Shown here piece after piece: positions 32,782-44,945 of a stretch of DNA of 64,000 bases (position 1 is the stretch's first letter; every line of letters begins with the position of its first letter). The stretch comes from Arthonia radiata. Its lineage: Eukaryota; Ascomycota; Arthoniomycetes; Arthoniales; Arthoniaceae. The translations under genes were made by a program, and so were the position numbers. Below the pieces are notes generated by a model. That model ran no database searches and was not told the origin of the DNA. It saw only the letters and a list, made by a program, of their open reading frames with translations. The stretch is from contig PSQN01000015.1 of NCBI GenBank assembly GCA_002989075.1, forward strand, positions 248,001 through 312,000, in the 5' to 3' direction.

Positions 32782-35700
32782 ACGTCACACTCGGCCGTCC
32801 ATCATAAGATCGCAACGATACGGGATGTATTCAGTATGCGTAGCATATCGCTCGTTATCAATGGCAAGTCCATGGTGTGGCCAGACATAATGCTATTAGG
32901 TCGGACTTTGAGGCCATCCTATGAATGACCCGCACGAGAAGCTCGCATTAAGCATCATGTTGAATCGTCAACGACCATGCTGCGCCAGTCTACAGGGAAA
33001 TTTTTGAAAGTTTGCCTACGACGCCTGTCATATATGGATAGAAGAAGCCTACTGAAAGAGTGACACACAAAGGCGGTGAGTTTCAAGCGAACGGGTGTTC
33101 CTGCTTGACACCTGCACCGCCCCAAGTGTACCATTTGGCTGTGTGAACAGCCACCCCCATTCATCGGGGAAAAGATACAGGATCCATGTCATGCTTAGGT
33201 GGCCGATTCGTGGACATCGAGGTTCATCTACATACCAGCTGAGCGCGCGTCATATCACTCATCATTCCCAGCAGTGCGGGCGTCCAGGGCAGGAGTCCAG
33301 CCAAGATTCAGCGCTGTTAGCGCTGGTACTTTGGCAACAAGTACATGAAGCTGAAGCGCATCAGGATGGGGGGGAGCTCTGCCAGCTCCGTCCCATCGTG
33401 GTATCGGCGTCGTCTCGAGCTGCAATAAGACTCATCACGGGCTGTCTCCGTTTCAGACCCTATGCAGTCGCTCTGAGCTGTCCGTGCATGCTGTGAATTA
33501 CAGCGCTTGCGATATCAGGGGAATGCTCCGAGACATGCTTGCCCATGCCAGCTTTGACGGGCAGAGATCACCACCACGATCTATCTTCTGTGAGACTTTT
33601 TCCTTGACTCTACAAGCCCGTCTGGCAGGACTCTAAGCAGGCAAGATATCCATCATGTTTCGTCTAGTGTTGTGGGAGTCAGACGAGCGTCGCGACTCGC
33701 GATTGGCGACTCGTTGCTGGCATCCAGACTGCTCTTGGCGCGCCAGCGCTCCGGGCCGCTTGTGTTGGAACCTGGATGCTAGTGATGCGCTAGAGATAGC
33801 GCACAGCAGGGGTACAGATTTTGGAAAGTCGAAGGTTTGGATCATCATCTTTTCGTGTAGCACGCTTGCCACTTGATAGACAAGTGGCGTTGCACTGTGT
33901 GTGATCACATGGATACCAACTACGGGTGGACGAAAGCGAATGCGGATGCGGCACGATCTTGTGCGCCGCCATCTGTGAGCCCCATCCCTGGTCTGCGGTT
34001 CACATCTGGCATGCACGATCACAAGTTTGGAACTACTTTACAGCTTTCGAGATGTTTTGTGTGCGACCACGTCAATTCCGTTATTGCAATCGTCGTCGTG
34101 CAGTACACCACAGCAGCATCCCCCCGATGGTGTTCTCGAGGCCCTTCAGCACTTGCGACCGTCCAACTCCTCGTCCAATACTTCTGTCACCTAGCGCATA
34201 ACGCAAATACTAAGGATCTCATCTCACACCCGCCTCCGCTATCACATCGCATTCGACCAAGCCTGGACATGTTCTGAACGCTACACCAATTTGTGCGCTT
34301 GCCGCCGACGTCGTCGTCCCACGCCTCACAAGTCAATACGTGCTAGCGTCCCGTGCGCTGACAGACCTTTTGATCTCACATAATCCCCTTTCCCCGAAGC
34401 GAAGCGTGACCGCTTTCCATCTGGACATCATCAGCAGATCGTTTACCGTGGCAGACTCAGACGACGTTTACTTACTCAATGCGGTGATGGACCATGAATC
34501 GCAAGGCCTGCCTGATATCGTGGCGTGGAGATCTATCTCCAGGGTCAGAAAGCCAAACGCCGGCGGTCTTGCGGAATCATTCCCATTCCTGAATGCAAGG
34601 AGGCCAAATGTTCACACGTCGAGCCCCTGCTATATTTCCAACTTGAGAGCTTGGTACTATTGGATGTTGGTGCCTTTACAAAACCACATCTGTAAGGGCC
34701 GCTATCCGACAGCTGCCTTCTAACATCGTTCTTTGTATCTACCTGACTGATCAATTTCCCGAACAATCCTGAGATGCTACAAGCGTCCACCCTCTCGTTG
34801 ACTTCGCAGCAACCGGCGAGAGTTTCACGCCGACCCGGCGGATGCCTTGACGCCATCGACGTGTTGGCGGCCATCTCTCCAGTCTCAGATTGAGCTAGTC
34901 TCGGACTCCCTCCGTGATCTCAGATCCCGTGTCGTTCAGTTGGCTAAAGTCATGAAGCATCAGATCTAACGGCGGCTAGAAGCGACAGGTCAGCCCAAAT
35001 ACCACTGTGACCATTTGTTCGTGGAGTTTCATACTAAGCGAACGCGCTATCCTTCCTTCTTCCTAAGGACTTCTGGTGAGTGATTTGTCACTTGACACGG
35101 CCTCGTCCGAGAGGTCAGCTCCAAGCGTGTCCTCTTCGAGCACCAAGCTGGCCGTGTGATGAGACAACAAATCATGGTAAAGTAGGAAGTCTTTCTCCCG
35201 GTGGCGTTTATCTGTAATATTCCTGGCCTCGGCTCGTGGCCGTACCTGACATAGCCCTTGTATAGCACGTTGAACATGTCAGGACACTGATCTCAACGAC
35301 AACGACACTTTAGTCCCTCGCCACCTGTCGCACCATCGGCTTCCTCTCGCCTCTCTTCAATCACATGCCCGCATCAGCTCAATCAGCGTGGCGCTCATCA
35401 GTGGGCTCACTATCCTGACCCGCTGCTCCACCGCGAGATCCGTTCGAATGCGACCCCTCTGCAATCTCAGCTGCGTCTGCGAGTCGGTCACAACACCGTC
35501 TGCAACGCTAGCGCACGATCTCACACGCGCGACCGTCCCTGACGGCGACGAGATCTATCGCCAGCTTCTAGCGCGATCTCGCACCCGCCTTCCCGTCGCA
35601 TCTGCAACTCGGTCATCGGTCCTTTGCGGCATGATGCGTCATGCCCCGGATAAAGTTCAAGACTTCTTAATCCGCAAGCGACCGATGGCGCACATGCTCG

Positions 35701-36021
35701 AGGCATCCGTCACGCATGCTGAAGACGGCTTCGATGCCAGCGCGAGCTAAACCATGACGAAGAGCCGTCTTACTCACGGCAACGGCACCATCTCCCGCTG
35801 CCCCGTTGCGCCGCAGGCAGGCGCTTGTCACGCATGCTGCGCTCAGGCTGACGGCAAGCAGCAAGCTTATAGATGTTGACTCTATCCATGAAAAGCACAT
35901 GATCATCACGCGCGGATACCCACGCTTGAGGCCAGTGCAATTCCTTGCTTGTTAGCGAGGCAGCGAGAGGCCGGACACGACCGGTTGTCGTTGTGAGCTT
36001 TCGAGCACTGGACGAGCTATT
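32782..36021. other. Gene desert, first part
   Basis: 3.2 kb with no supportable gene. Open frames occur on all strands but overlap and show no motif. Around 35430-35640 a segment resembling cgcgatctcgcacc...gcatctgcaactcggtca recurs two to three times in diverged form, hinting at an old repeat. No retroelement or transposase-like frame was seen. Confidence 0.5.
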
Positions 36022-36096
36022 GAGCTCTACTGCACCGAATGAGATCTACTGTACTGGATCAGCTGTTCTGCACTGTATGAGCTCTTCTCACTGTAC
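36022..36096. repeat. 19-bp tandem repeat, four units
   Basis: Units 36022-36040, 36041-36059, 36060-36078 and 36079-36096 (last one short by a base) follow gagctctactgcaccgaat with several substitutions each. The period is constant while the sequence has drifted. Confidence 0.8.
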
Positions 36097-36879
36097 ATGC
36101 TAGCCAGTTTCAATTGCTTGAAGTGGTTGAATAAGCCTAATCGCAAAGCAGACCTCTATGGCAAACACTCGCGCCTGACACTCACCCGTAGGAGCTCTAT
36201 GACTGCTCGTCTATACGTGCATTTGTAATCCATAATCCGTTGCCGCGGGGCTTGACGCCGCACTCTGCCTTCATCGCTACAATTGCGGCCAGATGAATCA
36301 GCTTATGCTGAGGCAAAGGCGTCGATCAGTGACACCATCCCTTTGGCTTTATGAGCATACTTGGAGTTATCTGCGTCGCATCGCTGGCACCGCGTACCCG
36401 GCGCATGGGTTCAGCAAGACCGCTGACATAGACGATGGGAAGCAAGAACAGCGATGCGTTTGCGATCCTAGTGTTCATGCGAATGGCCCGAGCCACCCTG
36501 ATATATCCTTGACATCTCAAAGCGCATGTCCTGCAACCATACCGTAGCACAAGCGCCGAGCGGTACCCAACTCTCGTGTCCTCGTTGCTATGTCATCGTT
36601 GAGATAAATGTGTGAAACCCATACGGAGCTTCCCGGCGCGCAAAACCGCGTCTAGAGATTTACGTTGGCTCAAAGGACAACGTGATCGGTTCCAGAGCTC
36701 GGTTGAGGCAGTCTGCATGACACCGCAATTCTACGTTGCCTCGACTACGATCGGAGAGCAGACTTGAAAAGTGGACTTCTGTCGCGTGCGTTGGAATCTT
36801 GATTGTGCTTACTGTATGGAACCTATGCTGCGGGCTTGTGCTGTGGCTGGTGGCTGGAGCAGGCGAGCGGTCCGCGGGT

Positions 36880-38660
36880 ACCTCGTTATTACTTACCCTC
36901 TCGACGATTGTTGAGATAGACATGCTTGGAATGCTGTGTTACATCTCTTTTCACGGAAGGATGGAGATACTCGTCTGGCTTGTACATGTCGCTTCGGACA
37001 TACAGAGGCATTGTCATATCGTGCTGCAGTATGCGCGACGTCTCGACCGGCGGTTTCCCGCGGTCGCAGCGGAACTGTGGAGACCTGGCTGTTGGGTCGA
37101 TATTCACTGCTTTCTACGACTGTCACGATAGAGCCAAGCAGAGTTAATCGCGCCGATTAGCGCGAACCGGGTGGACGGTCTCCATCGATGGACTGTTGAC
37201 CAGGTTTACTACCGCCGAGGCAACTTCATTGAGCTAGTTAAAGATGTCTTGCAGCGGAAGGCAGGTAGGTGGATTGGAAACTGCATCTAAAAAACTTTAC
37301 TTGCTGCGTTCGAAGATTGTTGAGATACCAGTCGGTGTGCGGACTTGGCATGTGTTGTTGACGTTAATCTACTGCTTTAATGGATTGTTGAAAGGAGAAT
37401 GTATGCGTTGCGGTCGGCTGTGTTGACGAGTAGGAGTCTGAGATCTGTTCTGATTATCTGGCTCGAGCACTGCCGAATCAACAATCCAGGCCGGGACCTC
37501 GGCGGTCAGGGTCCGATGTCTTGCATCAGGAAGTGGATGCGCGGATGCAGTACGCTGACTTCTACTTCTTCTGCCACTTCGGACGATTGTTGAGATTGCA
37601 GTGCACGCGCTGGCAGTGTTTTGATTGTGCTCAACCGAGGATGTGGTGCTGATGACCTGGTTCGAGCGACGCCAGAACACGATACAGATTCCCGCCAGGT
37701 CGGGATGCAATTCAGCGCTGCATCTACTCGGACTTTACTTACTGCTTCAACGGATCGTCGGGTCATAAGTGCATGCGTTGGCAGTCGCTCCGATGGTCAC
37801 AAACCAGGTGCTTGGTCTCCATCGCAATCTGCTTACCAGGTTGGAGCAATGTCGGAATACTGTAGTGAGTTCCGCGAGATCGATGGAGCCGGGGACTGCG
37901 CCTGGTTGATCTTTTAGTGCTGCTTTCAAGGAATTGAGGTACATGTGCTTGCTTTAGCGCTTGCGCCGACCGTCAAGGATCAGATGAAAGCTCGCCATCA
38001 AGATCGTGTTTACAAGGTTCGAGAAATCGACGCAGGGCTCGCTGGTGCTGCATCAGATAGTCGGTCTGTGAGCAAAGTTTGCATGCGCTTATGCTTTACT
38101 TGCTCCCTTGAAATCGCTCCGATTGTCATGAGCCGGGTGCATGGTGCCTATCGGGTGTTTAATTACCAGGTTCGAGCATTGCCGAGACATTGACGCAGAG
38201 CTTTCAGCATATGGCATCAGATAGGCGGTGTGTGACTGCAACATGCGCATGCCAATGCTTGAACTTGCTGTGTGCGGGTCTGCGTTGGCACTCGCGCCGA
38301 TAGTCCTTAGCTGCAGAACTGAAATCTATCAGCATTTCAGTTACCAGGTTAGGGAGATGCCGAGACATTTGCGCGGCAGCGCGGAAGTCTTATCTCAGTG
38401 AATATCCTCGACCTGGTAGTTGGCCTCGCAGAACAGATGGACGCAGTCTGGGGGTTACTTACTGTTTTCGACGATTGTTGAGATTACCGTGGAGTAAAGT
38501 GCAATACCTGTCGGCTGAAAAACTCTGACAGGCCTTTACATCCTGTTTTAGAGGAATGCTGAAATGGCGTAGGCGGCATCATTCGTACATCCGCGTTTAG
38601 AGTGGACCCGGTGGCTGGTCCCTTACTTACCGGATTCTCAGATTATTGAGATGATCTAGC
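36880..38660. repeat. Decayed tandem array R1 (units roughly 160-260 bp)
   Basis: Two linked motifs recur in order. Motif a, like gacgattgttgagat usually preceded by ttactta(c)ctg, is near 36903, 37311, 37381, 37581, 37745, 38470 and 38638. Motif b, like accaggttcgagcattgccg, is near 37198, 37455, 37651, 37832, 38009, 38163 and 38342. The spacing of motif b is 158-260 bp. Units are strongly diverged and contain indels, so this is an ancient array. No coding frame runs through several units. Confidence 0.75.
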
Positions 38661-38879
38661 AGCAATCCATGCTGTGGCGTGCGTGCGTGCGCCTCGATCG
38701 GACGTCTTACCTGCTGTACCGGGTGATCGGTGAAGTACTTTCTTTGGAACATACCCTTGGTAGCTTTGGTCGGGCTTTGCCATGGCAAATATGCGCAACA
38801 CCATGCTGGTGGCATCCCTTTACCATATGATTCTTACATCGTAACCGCCGCTTGATAGTGCGCGGTCATGCTCTTGATT

Positions 38880-39460
38880 GAGTAGCTGGCCTGTCGAGAT
38901 AAGGTTTATATGCCTCTTTGGGACTTTGTTGACTTGCGCAACTGGCTGCTGCGGTGAGCATGTACGACATCATATTGAAACAATCGTCCGATGTTAAGGT
39001 GCTTATCTCGCATATCATCGCTGTCGTTCAGCCCCTGTCTCACTCGTCAGGCGCCGTGCTAACCGAGTGGCTGGGCTGCATGAACGCTTTTATATGCCCC
39101 TTATAGATGATGCCGGGATCAGGATATAGTCATCTCCCCTGCTTAGTCTGCACGACATCATCCGGAGCGTCGCTGGTTTCGAGAATCTGAGGGCCTTATC
39201 TCGCGTCTTTTATCCATTGCTTGCACCCAGCTTCACTGATATCCGCTGGTCCGTCAGTCTGCATGAACGCTTATTTGGAGCTTCCAAGGCTTGGCTGACC
39301 GGGTAAGCACAACATCATCCTAGACTTGCCTTTTGCGCGCACTGCGTAACGCCCACGTTGTGTCTCTTCCGACTTCACCCGGTCATCGCCTGGTATGGAC
39401 GCTTTTATATGCTGCTTTTGAGATCGCTTCACACGGGTAAGCACGACATCACGCAGCTTG
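38880..39460. repeat. Decayed tandem array R2
   Basis: About four units built around gaacgcttttatatgcc (near 38901, 39081, 39262, 39399) and gtaagcacgacatcatcc (near 38962, 39148, 39303, 39428). Spacing is about 130-185 bp. The sequence differs from R1. No open frame spans it. Confidence 0.72.
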
Positions 39461-39689
39461 TTTCACGTTAATTCGACTTCTCAGTCGACGACATCGAGAT
39501 TTATGGCTTCTCGCCTGACCAGCGAAGTCGGGATTGTGTTTTCAAGTGTTGTGTGACGAGCCACGGAAGAGCCGCATGGCTTCCGCGATGTGAATGGATG
39601 CTACTCTGAAGTGACTCGACAGGATGATCACGCCGCCAGCGTCATCGTCACGCTCATTCGGGCAAGACCTCATTCCGGGCACAACGGCC

Positions 39690-40360
39690 TTGACAAAGCT
39701 TCGTCGCTCGACATGGCAATAATGCGGTCGTTATTGTGCTCGCTATCCCTGACCGTCGTAGTCGCGGGAGCGGGAGGCAGGGCCAACGTGGATCCTATAC
39801 CGTACGTACTTACTCGTAGTCGGAGCCGCGGAGGCAACGGGAGGCCGAGAGATCCTGGCCTATCCGCTGCACTATGGCTGGACAGCATCGGGGTATAATT
39901 CCTTGGGCTTGACAATGGTTGGATTAACTTGATAGTCATGCTGCCGCTGTGGTGCCATCCTTGTCCATAGTCCAGCTGGCAGTATCAGGTGGAGCCGGAT
40001 CAGGAGTCCAACTGGACGAAAAGCATAATCAAGGGTCTAAGACACAGCTTTGTCGACTCGACAGATCCCCATGCTGCGGTTGTGGTGCTGCCTAGAAGTA
40101 GAGCGCAATGGAGACGGGAGGCGAGATTATTATGCGGTTAGCGTCACGAAGACATCGCTTTGCCGACTCGCTGGACCGTTGCGTTGACCATTCGGTGCTG
40201 CCTGCTGTAAAAGCAGAGCGTCAAGGTAGCGGGAGGCGAGGACTTGCCACGGTCATCGTTGCGAAGCTAAAGCTTGGTCGACTCGACGGATCCTCATTCG
40301 TGCCGCCGTTCTTGCCCAACCCCTGAGAGCATCCGCGGCGGAGCGGGAGGCCGAACACCT
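39690..40360. repeat. Decayed tandem array R3
   Basis: About four units with aagctttgtcgactcgac (near 39697, 40046, 40156, 40270), an intermediate catgctgcggttgtggtgctgc-like segment, and gcgggaggcgag (near 39771, 39838, 40110, 40227, 40343). The sequence is distinct from R1 and R2. Spacing is 110-350 bp. Confidence 0.72.
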
Positions 40361-41824
40361 CCGTCTTGCCATAACAATAGTTGCCTGCGAGAAATCCTGA
40401 CGTCCCACAAGCTTGTCTTCCAATGCATCATGCGCTCCACTGTCTGTGTTCATACGCCTACTTTGTCATCGCATGCCTGTCGTTGCGAACGAGCCTCGCC
40501 AGCCACCACTTGCTGAGCAACCAACGTAACAACACTGGAGAATCCTTGGGCACTGACAGCCCGTTTCAGTGTACCCCTAAGTTCCCCGGATCAGCCGCCC
40601 ATCATCCGCACCCGGCTGCAGACAGCGGCAGCATCAGGGCAAGCGCTGATCGCGTTCGCAACTTCGCCCGTTTCTGTGTCACCTTGCCGCAAGGCACCGC
40701 GCTGCCAGCTTGTGAGCGGCCGGACTCGGAGAGCTCGCAAGCCGCCAGCAACTTGTTCAGCAGTCCGCCGCACGTCCCTTTGAACTCTGCCGTTTAAACG
40801 TCTTTATTGTCTTGATATGATTGTAAAGATGCAGCTGCATAGCGCTCGCCAATAAGGCTGTGTGTTGTGTTGTGTTGAAAGTATCAACCAATCTTTAGCG
40901 AGCAAAGGAGGATGAACCCCAACCGCTCTAGCGCACGCCAAATCCCCGGGCCGTTTCCCAGACGGCCGACGGGCCACGATGACAGCGGGCGATCGCGACT
41001 TGCCCTCGTTGAAAATTTCGCCCTCCGCTCTCGAGTCCGCATGCTTAGCAAATTACTGCGAGTTTGTGAAACATTCCAGGAATGACAGTTGCATCGCTGG
41101 CCAAGGGTCCAAGACACCCACGGTAGAACTCGAATAGGCTTCGGGCCAGCGTCGCGATGGGCCGCGGTCTCGGCGCTGGACGCGATCGAAGCTACCGTGG
41201 CCAAGGGCCGCCGAGTGGGTCTGCCGAAATGTCGCCAGTGCGGCGGTTGCGCCAGCGATTGGCGTGTTAGTGTGCCAGCGACGATGTTTGGAGTAGTGCA
41301 GGGGGAGAACACGGTGCTGGGACTGCGAAATGAGGGTTGTTGCGGCAGTTCAGTGGCATTTACTAGGGGCAGGAGCTTGCAGTCGCGGCGACGTTGGCAG
41401 GAAGTCAAAGACGTCGTGATTGTATTGATTTGGATTTGGATAGTGATAAAGATTTGATATGATTTAGGCTCGAGCGGCGTGATCACACGCTCTCGGCGTC
41501 ATAGATAGATGGTAGAGATACAGGACATGCTAATCACTGATTCGTACAAGAGCCTCCCGGCTGTGTCTCATCCACAAGATGCGTAATTGGTAAAACCTGA
41601 AATGCTTTTCGTAACGTTGACCCGGTGCCATCCACATTGTTGTACCGTTTAAGAGGGAACGCCGTGTTCCTGTTTGCCCATCCTGCCAGCCGTCCTGCCC
41701 AGAGGGGTATACCGATGCTTCGTAACGTTCCGTGCCGTCAAAGATAGTGACCGTAGGTGAACGCCATGTCCTCATGCAAGCTTTTTGTTTCGTAATGGAG
41801 AGGAGAGTAATGAGTGATGGTGCT
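40361..41824. other. Gene desert, last part
   Basis: A 200-codon minus-strand frame (40884-41486) begins with a plausible ATG but has no recognisable domain, and a 122-codon frame lies opposite it. I do not call either. The rest is featureless. Confidence 0.4.
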
Positions 41825-42307
41825 TTAGTAGGCCCATGACGAGCGGGTGCTTCGACGACGGGACTGGTCGAAGAGGCTCTCGTAGCGACGAAGCTCCTCC
41901 TTGGCTTCCTCTGAGATGCCAGCGTTGCTATTTGATGCCACTGTCGGGAGGGCTGGTGACGTGAGAGGCGCCGCTGATGAAACAGGGAATGTGCGCGAAG
42001 GAGCGGTGTCTGGTCGTGACGGCGGCTCTGATGCTGAGTCACGTCTAAACGCCTTGAAGTCGATGGCTGGTGGAAGCTGGAAGCCTGCGCTCATGGGCGG
42101 GTAGCTTCGCGACAGCGATGATGTGGACGAGAAGCTTGACGATGGCTGCTCATAGATGGGTGAAGTGGTGCAGGACGTGAAGTGTGCACCCTTCTCAGAA
42201 TCTGCTTGGCGGCAGGCGTGCGAGCAGTATGGGCCATGCTCGTTCTCCGCCGACAGGCAGCCGTCGCAGCTGAGGCAGAAGTTGAGAAACTCGTCTTCGA
42301 ATGACAT
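41825..42307 (-). CDS. ECL1-type zinc-binding protein (lifespan regulator family)
   Basis: 160 aa. The N terminus has the compact Cys motif of the family: FLNFCLSCDGCL...GPYCSHACRQAD, with Cys at about 11, 14, 17, 28 and 32, followed by a Ser/Pro-rich tail. In fission yeast the small Ecl1-3 proteins extend chronological lifespan and respond to sulfur, amino-acid and zinc limitation. Filamentous ascomycetes carry longer versions with a Ser-rich tail like this one. The C terminus (ISEEAKEELRRYESLFDQSRR) is a predicted helix. Start ATG at 42307; no intron needed. Long intergenic regions on both sides fit a tightly regulated gene. Confidence 0.75.
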   Translation of the reverse strand: MSFEDEFLNFCLSCDGCLSAENEHGPYCSHACRQADSEKGAHFTSCTTSPIYEQPSSSFSSTSSLSRSYPPMSAGFQLPPAIDFKAFRRDSASEPPSRPDTAPSRTFPVSSAAPLTSPALPTVASNSNAGISEEAKEELRRYESLFDQSRRRSTRSSWAY

Positions 42308-44945
42308 TCTGAGTATTGGAGTATTGTGTGTCGTGCCGTTGGAACGGTCGACTTAAGGTAGAGATCAAAGTTGAATTTGAGACGTGTGAGTACCGTGAGG
42401 GTGACGATCAAGAAGGAGCGATGGAGTGATTAAATGTTGTAGCAAAATGTCGTCAGGGTGGTGTGATTGTTATCGGACCTGACAAGATCTGGTGACCATA
42501 AGTGTGGCAGTGGAGGGTTGGTGCTAGTGGTGTGAACCCTGGATGATGCCTCGTGGGTGGAATGGAAAGAAGTGAAGGAGAGTCAGACGTGACGAAGCAT
42601 ATTTGAGCAGCGTGAAGATAGCAAGAGGGCAGATGCCCGAGATAAAAAGAAGGCCAGGTCTAGCGCGGTTCGTGGTGAGGAAGTACCCGCAGCAAAAAGG
42701 TGGGTAAGGAAAGGTGAACAGAGGCAGAGAGGGATCGACGTCTCAGAGCAGGCTAGAGCCCAAAACATGGGGTGGAGCTGGCCCAAGCGCTTGATGACCA
42801 GGCAGCTCACCAGTCAGTTGCCCACATCAAGCATGAGATGAGAGAGGCAGTTGTTGGCAGGTCAGAAGCTTGGGTCACCTCTCGCAGGGCCGCGCAGCAG
42901 AGACGAGCCATGCCTGAACGGGGTGCTGAGGGGGTTGCATCTGCTTGAGGCAAAGAGGGTGGGTGCACGTCCCCACCAGACCACACGGTGTTGGAATGGT
43001 CCAGGGTCATGCGCCCGACGAATAAGAAAAGGCGGCGCCGACGCAATCGAACAACAAGCGCATTTCGCTTGCAAGCCCACCGTCCCAGTGTTGTGGGACA
43101 CGGCCAGCCTTGCAGGCGTTGCACAAGGTTCTGTGAGCAGCAGCGGCGACGTTCCACTCCTGGAGTTTCTGGCTCGAGGACGCTGTTGGCGGATCCCGTC
43201 TGATGGTGACGGCCAATCTCTCTGTCCGTCCCAGCAATTTGACTTCGGCCCTTCCAACTCGAGGTTTGAGAGTTCAAGATAGTGACAGGCGGCTGTTGCG
43301 ATCGCTTAACTGCAAAATTTCACGACGCTGTGGGGGCCTTTGGGGGCGATTGGTGCTGTTTGCGGCCCTTCTCGTCGCTAAGCTGGACTCATCACCATTA
43401 TAATTGATGCAATAGCGATCTTTGCCTCCTCAACGTGAGCACAAAATTCCAGTTGATGGGAACGACTGTGCAGCAGGGATGTGTTGAGACGGTGCCGACC
43501 ATGCCGTTGGCGTCGATAGCGTGGTCTCGGCGCGCTTCACTCATCATGGCATAGTTTCATCGACCACCCAGGAGACGCCCCGCATGACGTGCCTTCGCGT
43601 TCGTGTTTTTCATTAGCCGCCCTTAGACTGACGCCGGCGCCCGTGGACATGCCTGGCGAATTACGGCGCCGAAATATTGATTGGGATGGGGCTGCTTGCA
43701 TTATTGAAATTCAGGCAGAAAGCAGCGCGTATTCTTGCTCTTCGTTCAGAACCCCTGAGGTCGCCTTTCGCCCTTTCAGCGGACGTATGGTAACAGGTTA
43801 TGGGCCGTTGAACTCCAGTGGCCGTTTCACAAGCTCCTGCGCGCCGCGTCAAGCGCCGCAGTGACGAGGATGATGAGGATCGTCATGGTTGTCTTCGTTC
43901 TCAAACTTTGTTGCTCCGCAGCTCATACTCTGCATACCTTATCGCGAGAATGAACATAGGCCCACCGCGCTGGTCCAGGCCAGATCCCACTCGGGTCTGC
44001 CCACGAGGAGGCACGCTATCATTATGATGCTGGAGCTCCGTTATTAACGAGGCCGAGCCGTGGTTCGAAGCGAGTGTCTCGCTGTCGCACGCACATGTCA
44101 ACTCAATCGCAGCCGTCGAGTCTGTTGACAAGCGGGGACGTTGCCGCTTCAGCTGTACAGAGCCGTGGTTCTGCACTTTCCGATCCGATTCAATAAAGCC
44201 AAGCATTAAATGGCGTTATCTAGACTTGCCGCTGAACGGAGTAGTAAAGTTTGTTTCAACGGTGCCGGTTTGGTGTGCAAGAGTATGACAGGTGATGGGC
44301 CTTGAACCTGCCTGCTGTAGGCGGGGAAACCCATTGTATGCAGGCACAAAGCTCCCGAAGATTATGGGCTTGCGGGGAGTATGCGAGTCGTCGAGCTGGC
44401 CTGGCCTGTTCCATGCTTCTCATCAATCGCCCTGCTCGACCTCAAGCTATCGCTGCTCGACTCCGCTCCCATAAACCTGAAGGCACCTCCCCAGCAGGTC
44501 TTCAGGAGCAGCTTACCTGAGCACCCTGCACAGATGAGTGTGGATCAACCGTTGCTGCGCGCGTGCTACTCAATCCATGTCTTTGTCGTGTGCACGATAA
44601 TTGGTCGCGCAGGCGCAGAAGGATCGTCTCGACTTGCTTTGACAATGAATCCCTGTCAAACAAATCAGCTAAGATGCTGGTCATGATCAGCGAGTGGCAT
44701 GGCGACTGAGTGACTGCGCCTTATCACGTATTTTACTTCATCTTTAGACCCGGCGCTGCGTCCTCCCGTCCTAATTCAGAGCTCACTATGCCTAATGTAG
44801 TTCTGGGATGTAGGTTGCGGTGTGCAGCAGCATCACGCACGATTCCTCGGGAATAAGACCGCCTCCTTGCAAGATCGACCAGCTGTACAGATGGAGGTGC
44901 ATCGACCATTAGCTATGGGTATCCCTCTAAGTTGCAGATGCATCA
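42308..44945. other. Intergenic, no gene seen
   Basis: 2.6 kb. The open frames at 42807-43282 exist on both strands in several phases, the signature of GC-rich chance frames, and none has a motif. The promoter of the ECL1-type gene is presumably at the left edge. Confidence 0.45.

Noticed and set aside
35388-35750. 120-codon plus-strand frame in the gene desert
   Set aside because: The segment is made of diverged internal repeats, and nothing protein-like is recognised.
37455-38370. aggttcgag segments resembling the T-loop of tRNA genes
   Set aside because: They recur as part of tandem array R1, and no acceptor stem or anticodon arm can be drawn around them.
40884-41486. 200-codon minus-strand frame with ATG
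   Set aside because: No recognised domain, low-complexity start, and a 122-codon frame lies opposite. It could be real, but I cannot support it.
32782-41824. Desert as a decayed transposable element or retroelement region
   Set aside because: No reverse-transcriptase, integrase or transposase-like text, no terminal repeats and no target-site duplications could be found by eye.
42807-43282. Open frames on both strands of similar length
   Set aside because: Several phases are open at once in GC-rich DNA, with no motif in any of them.
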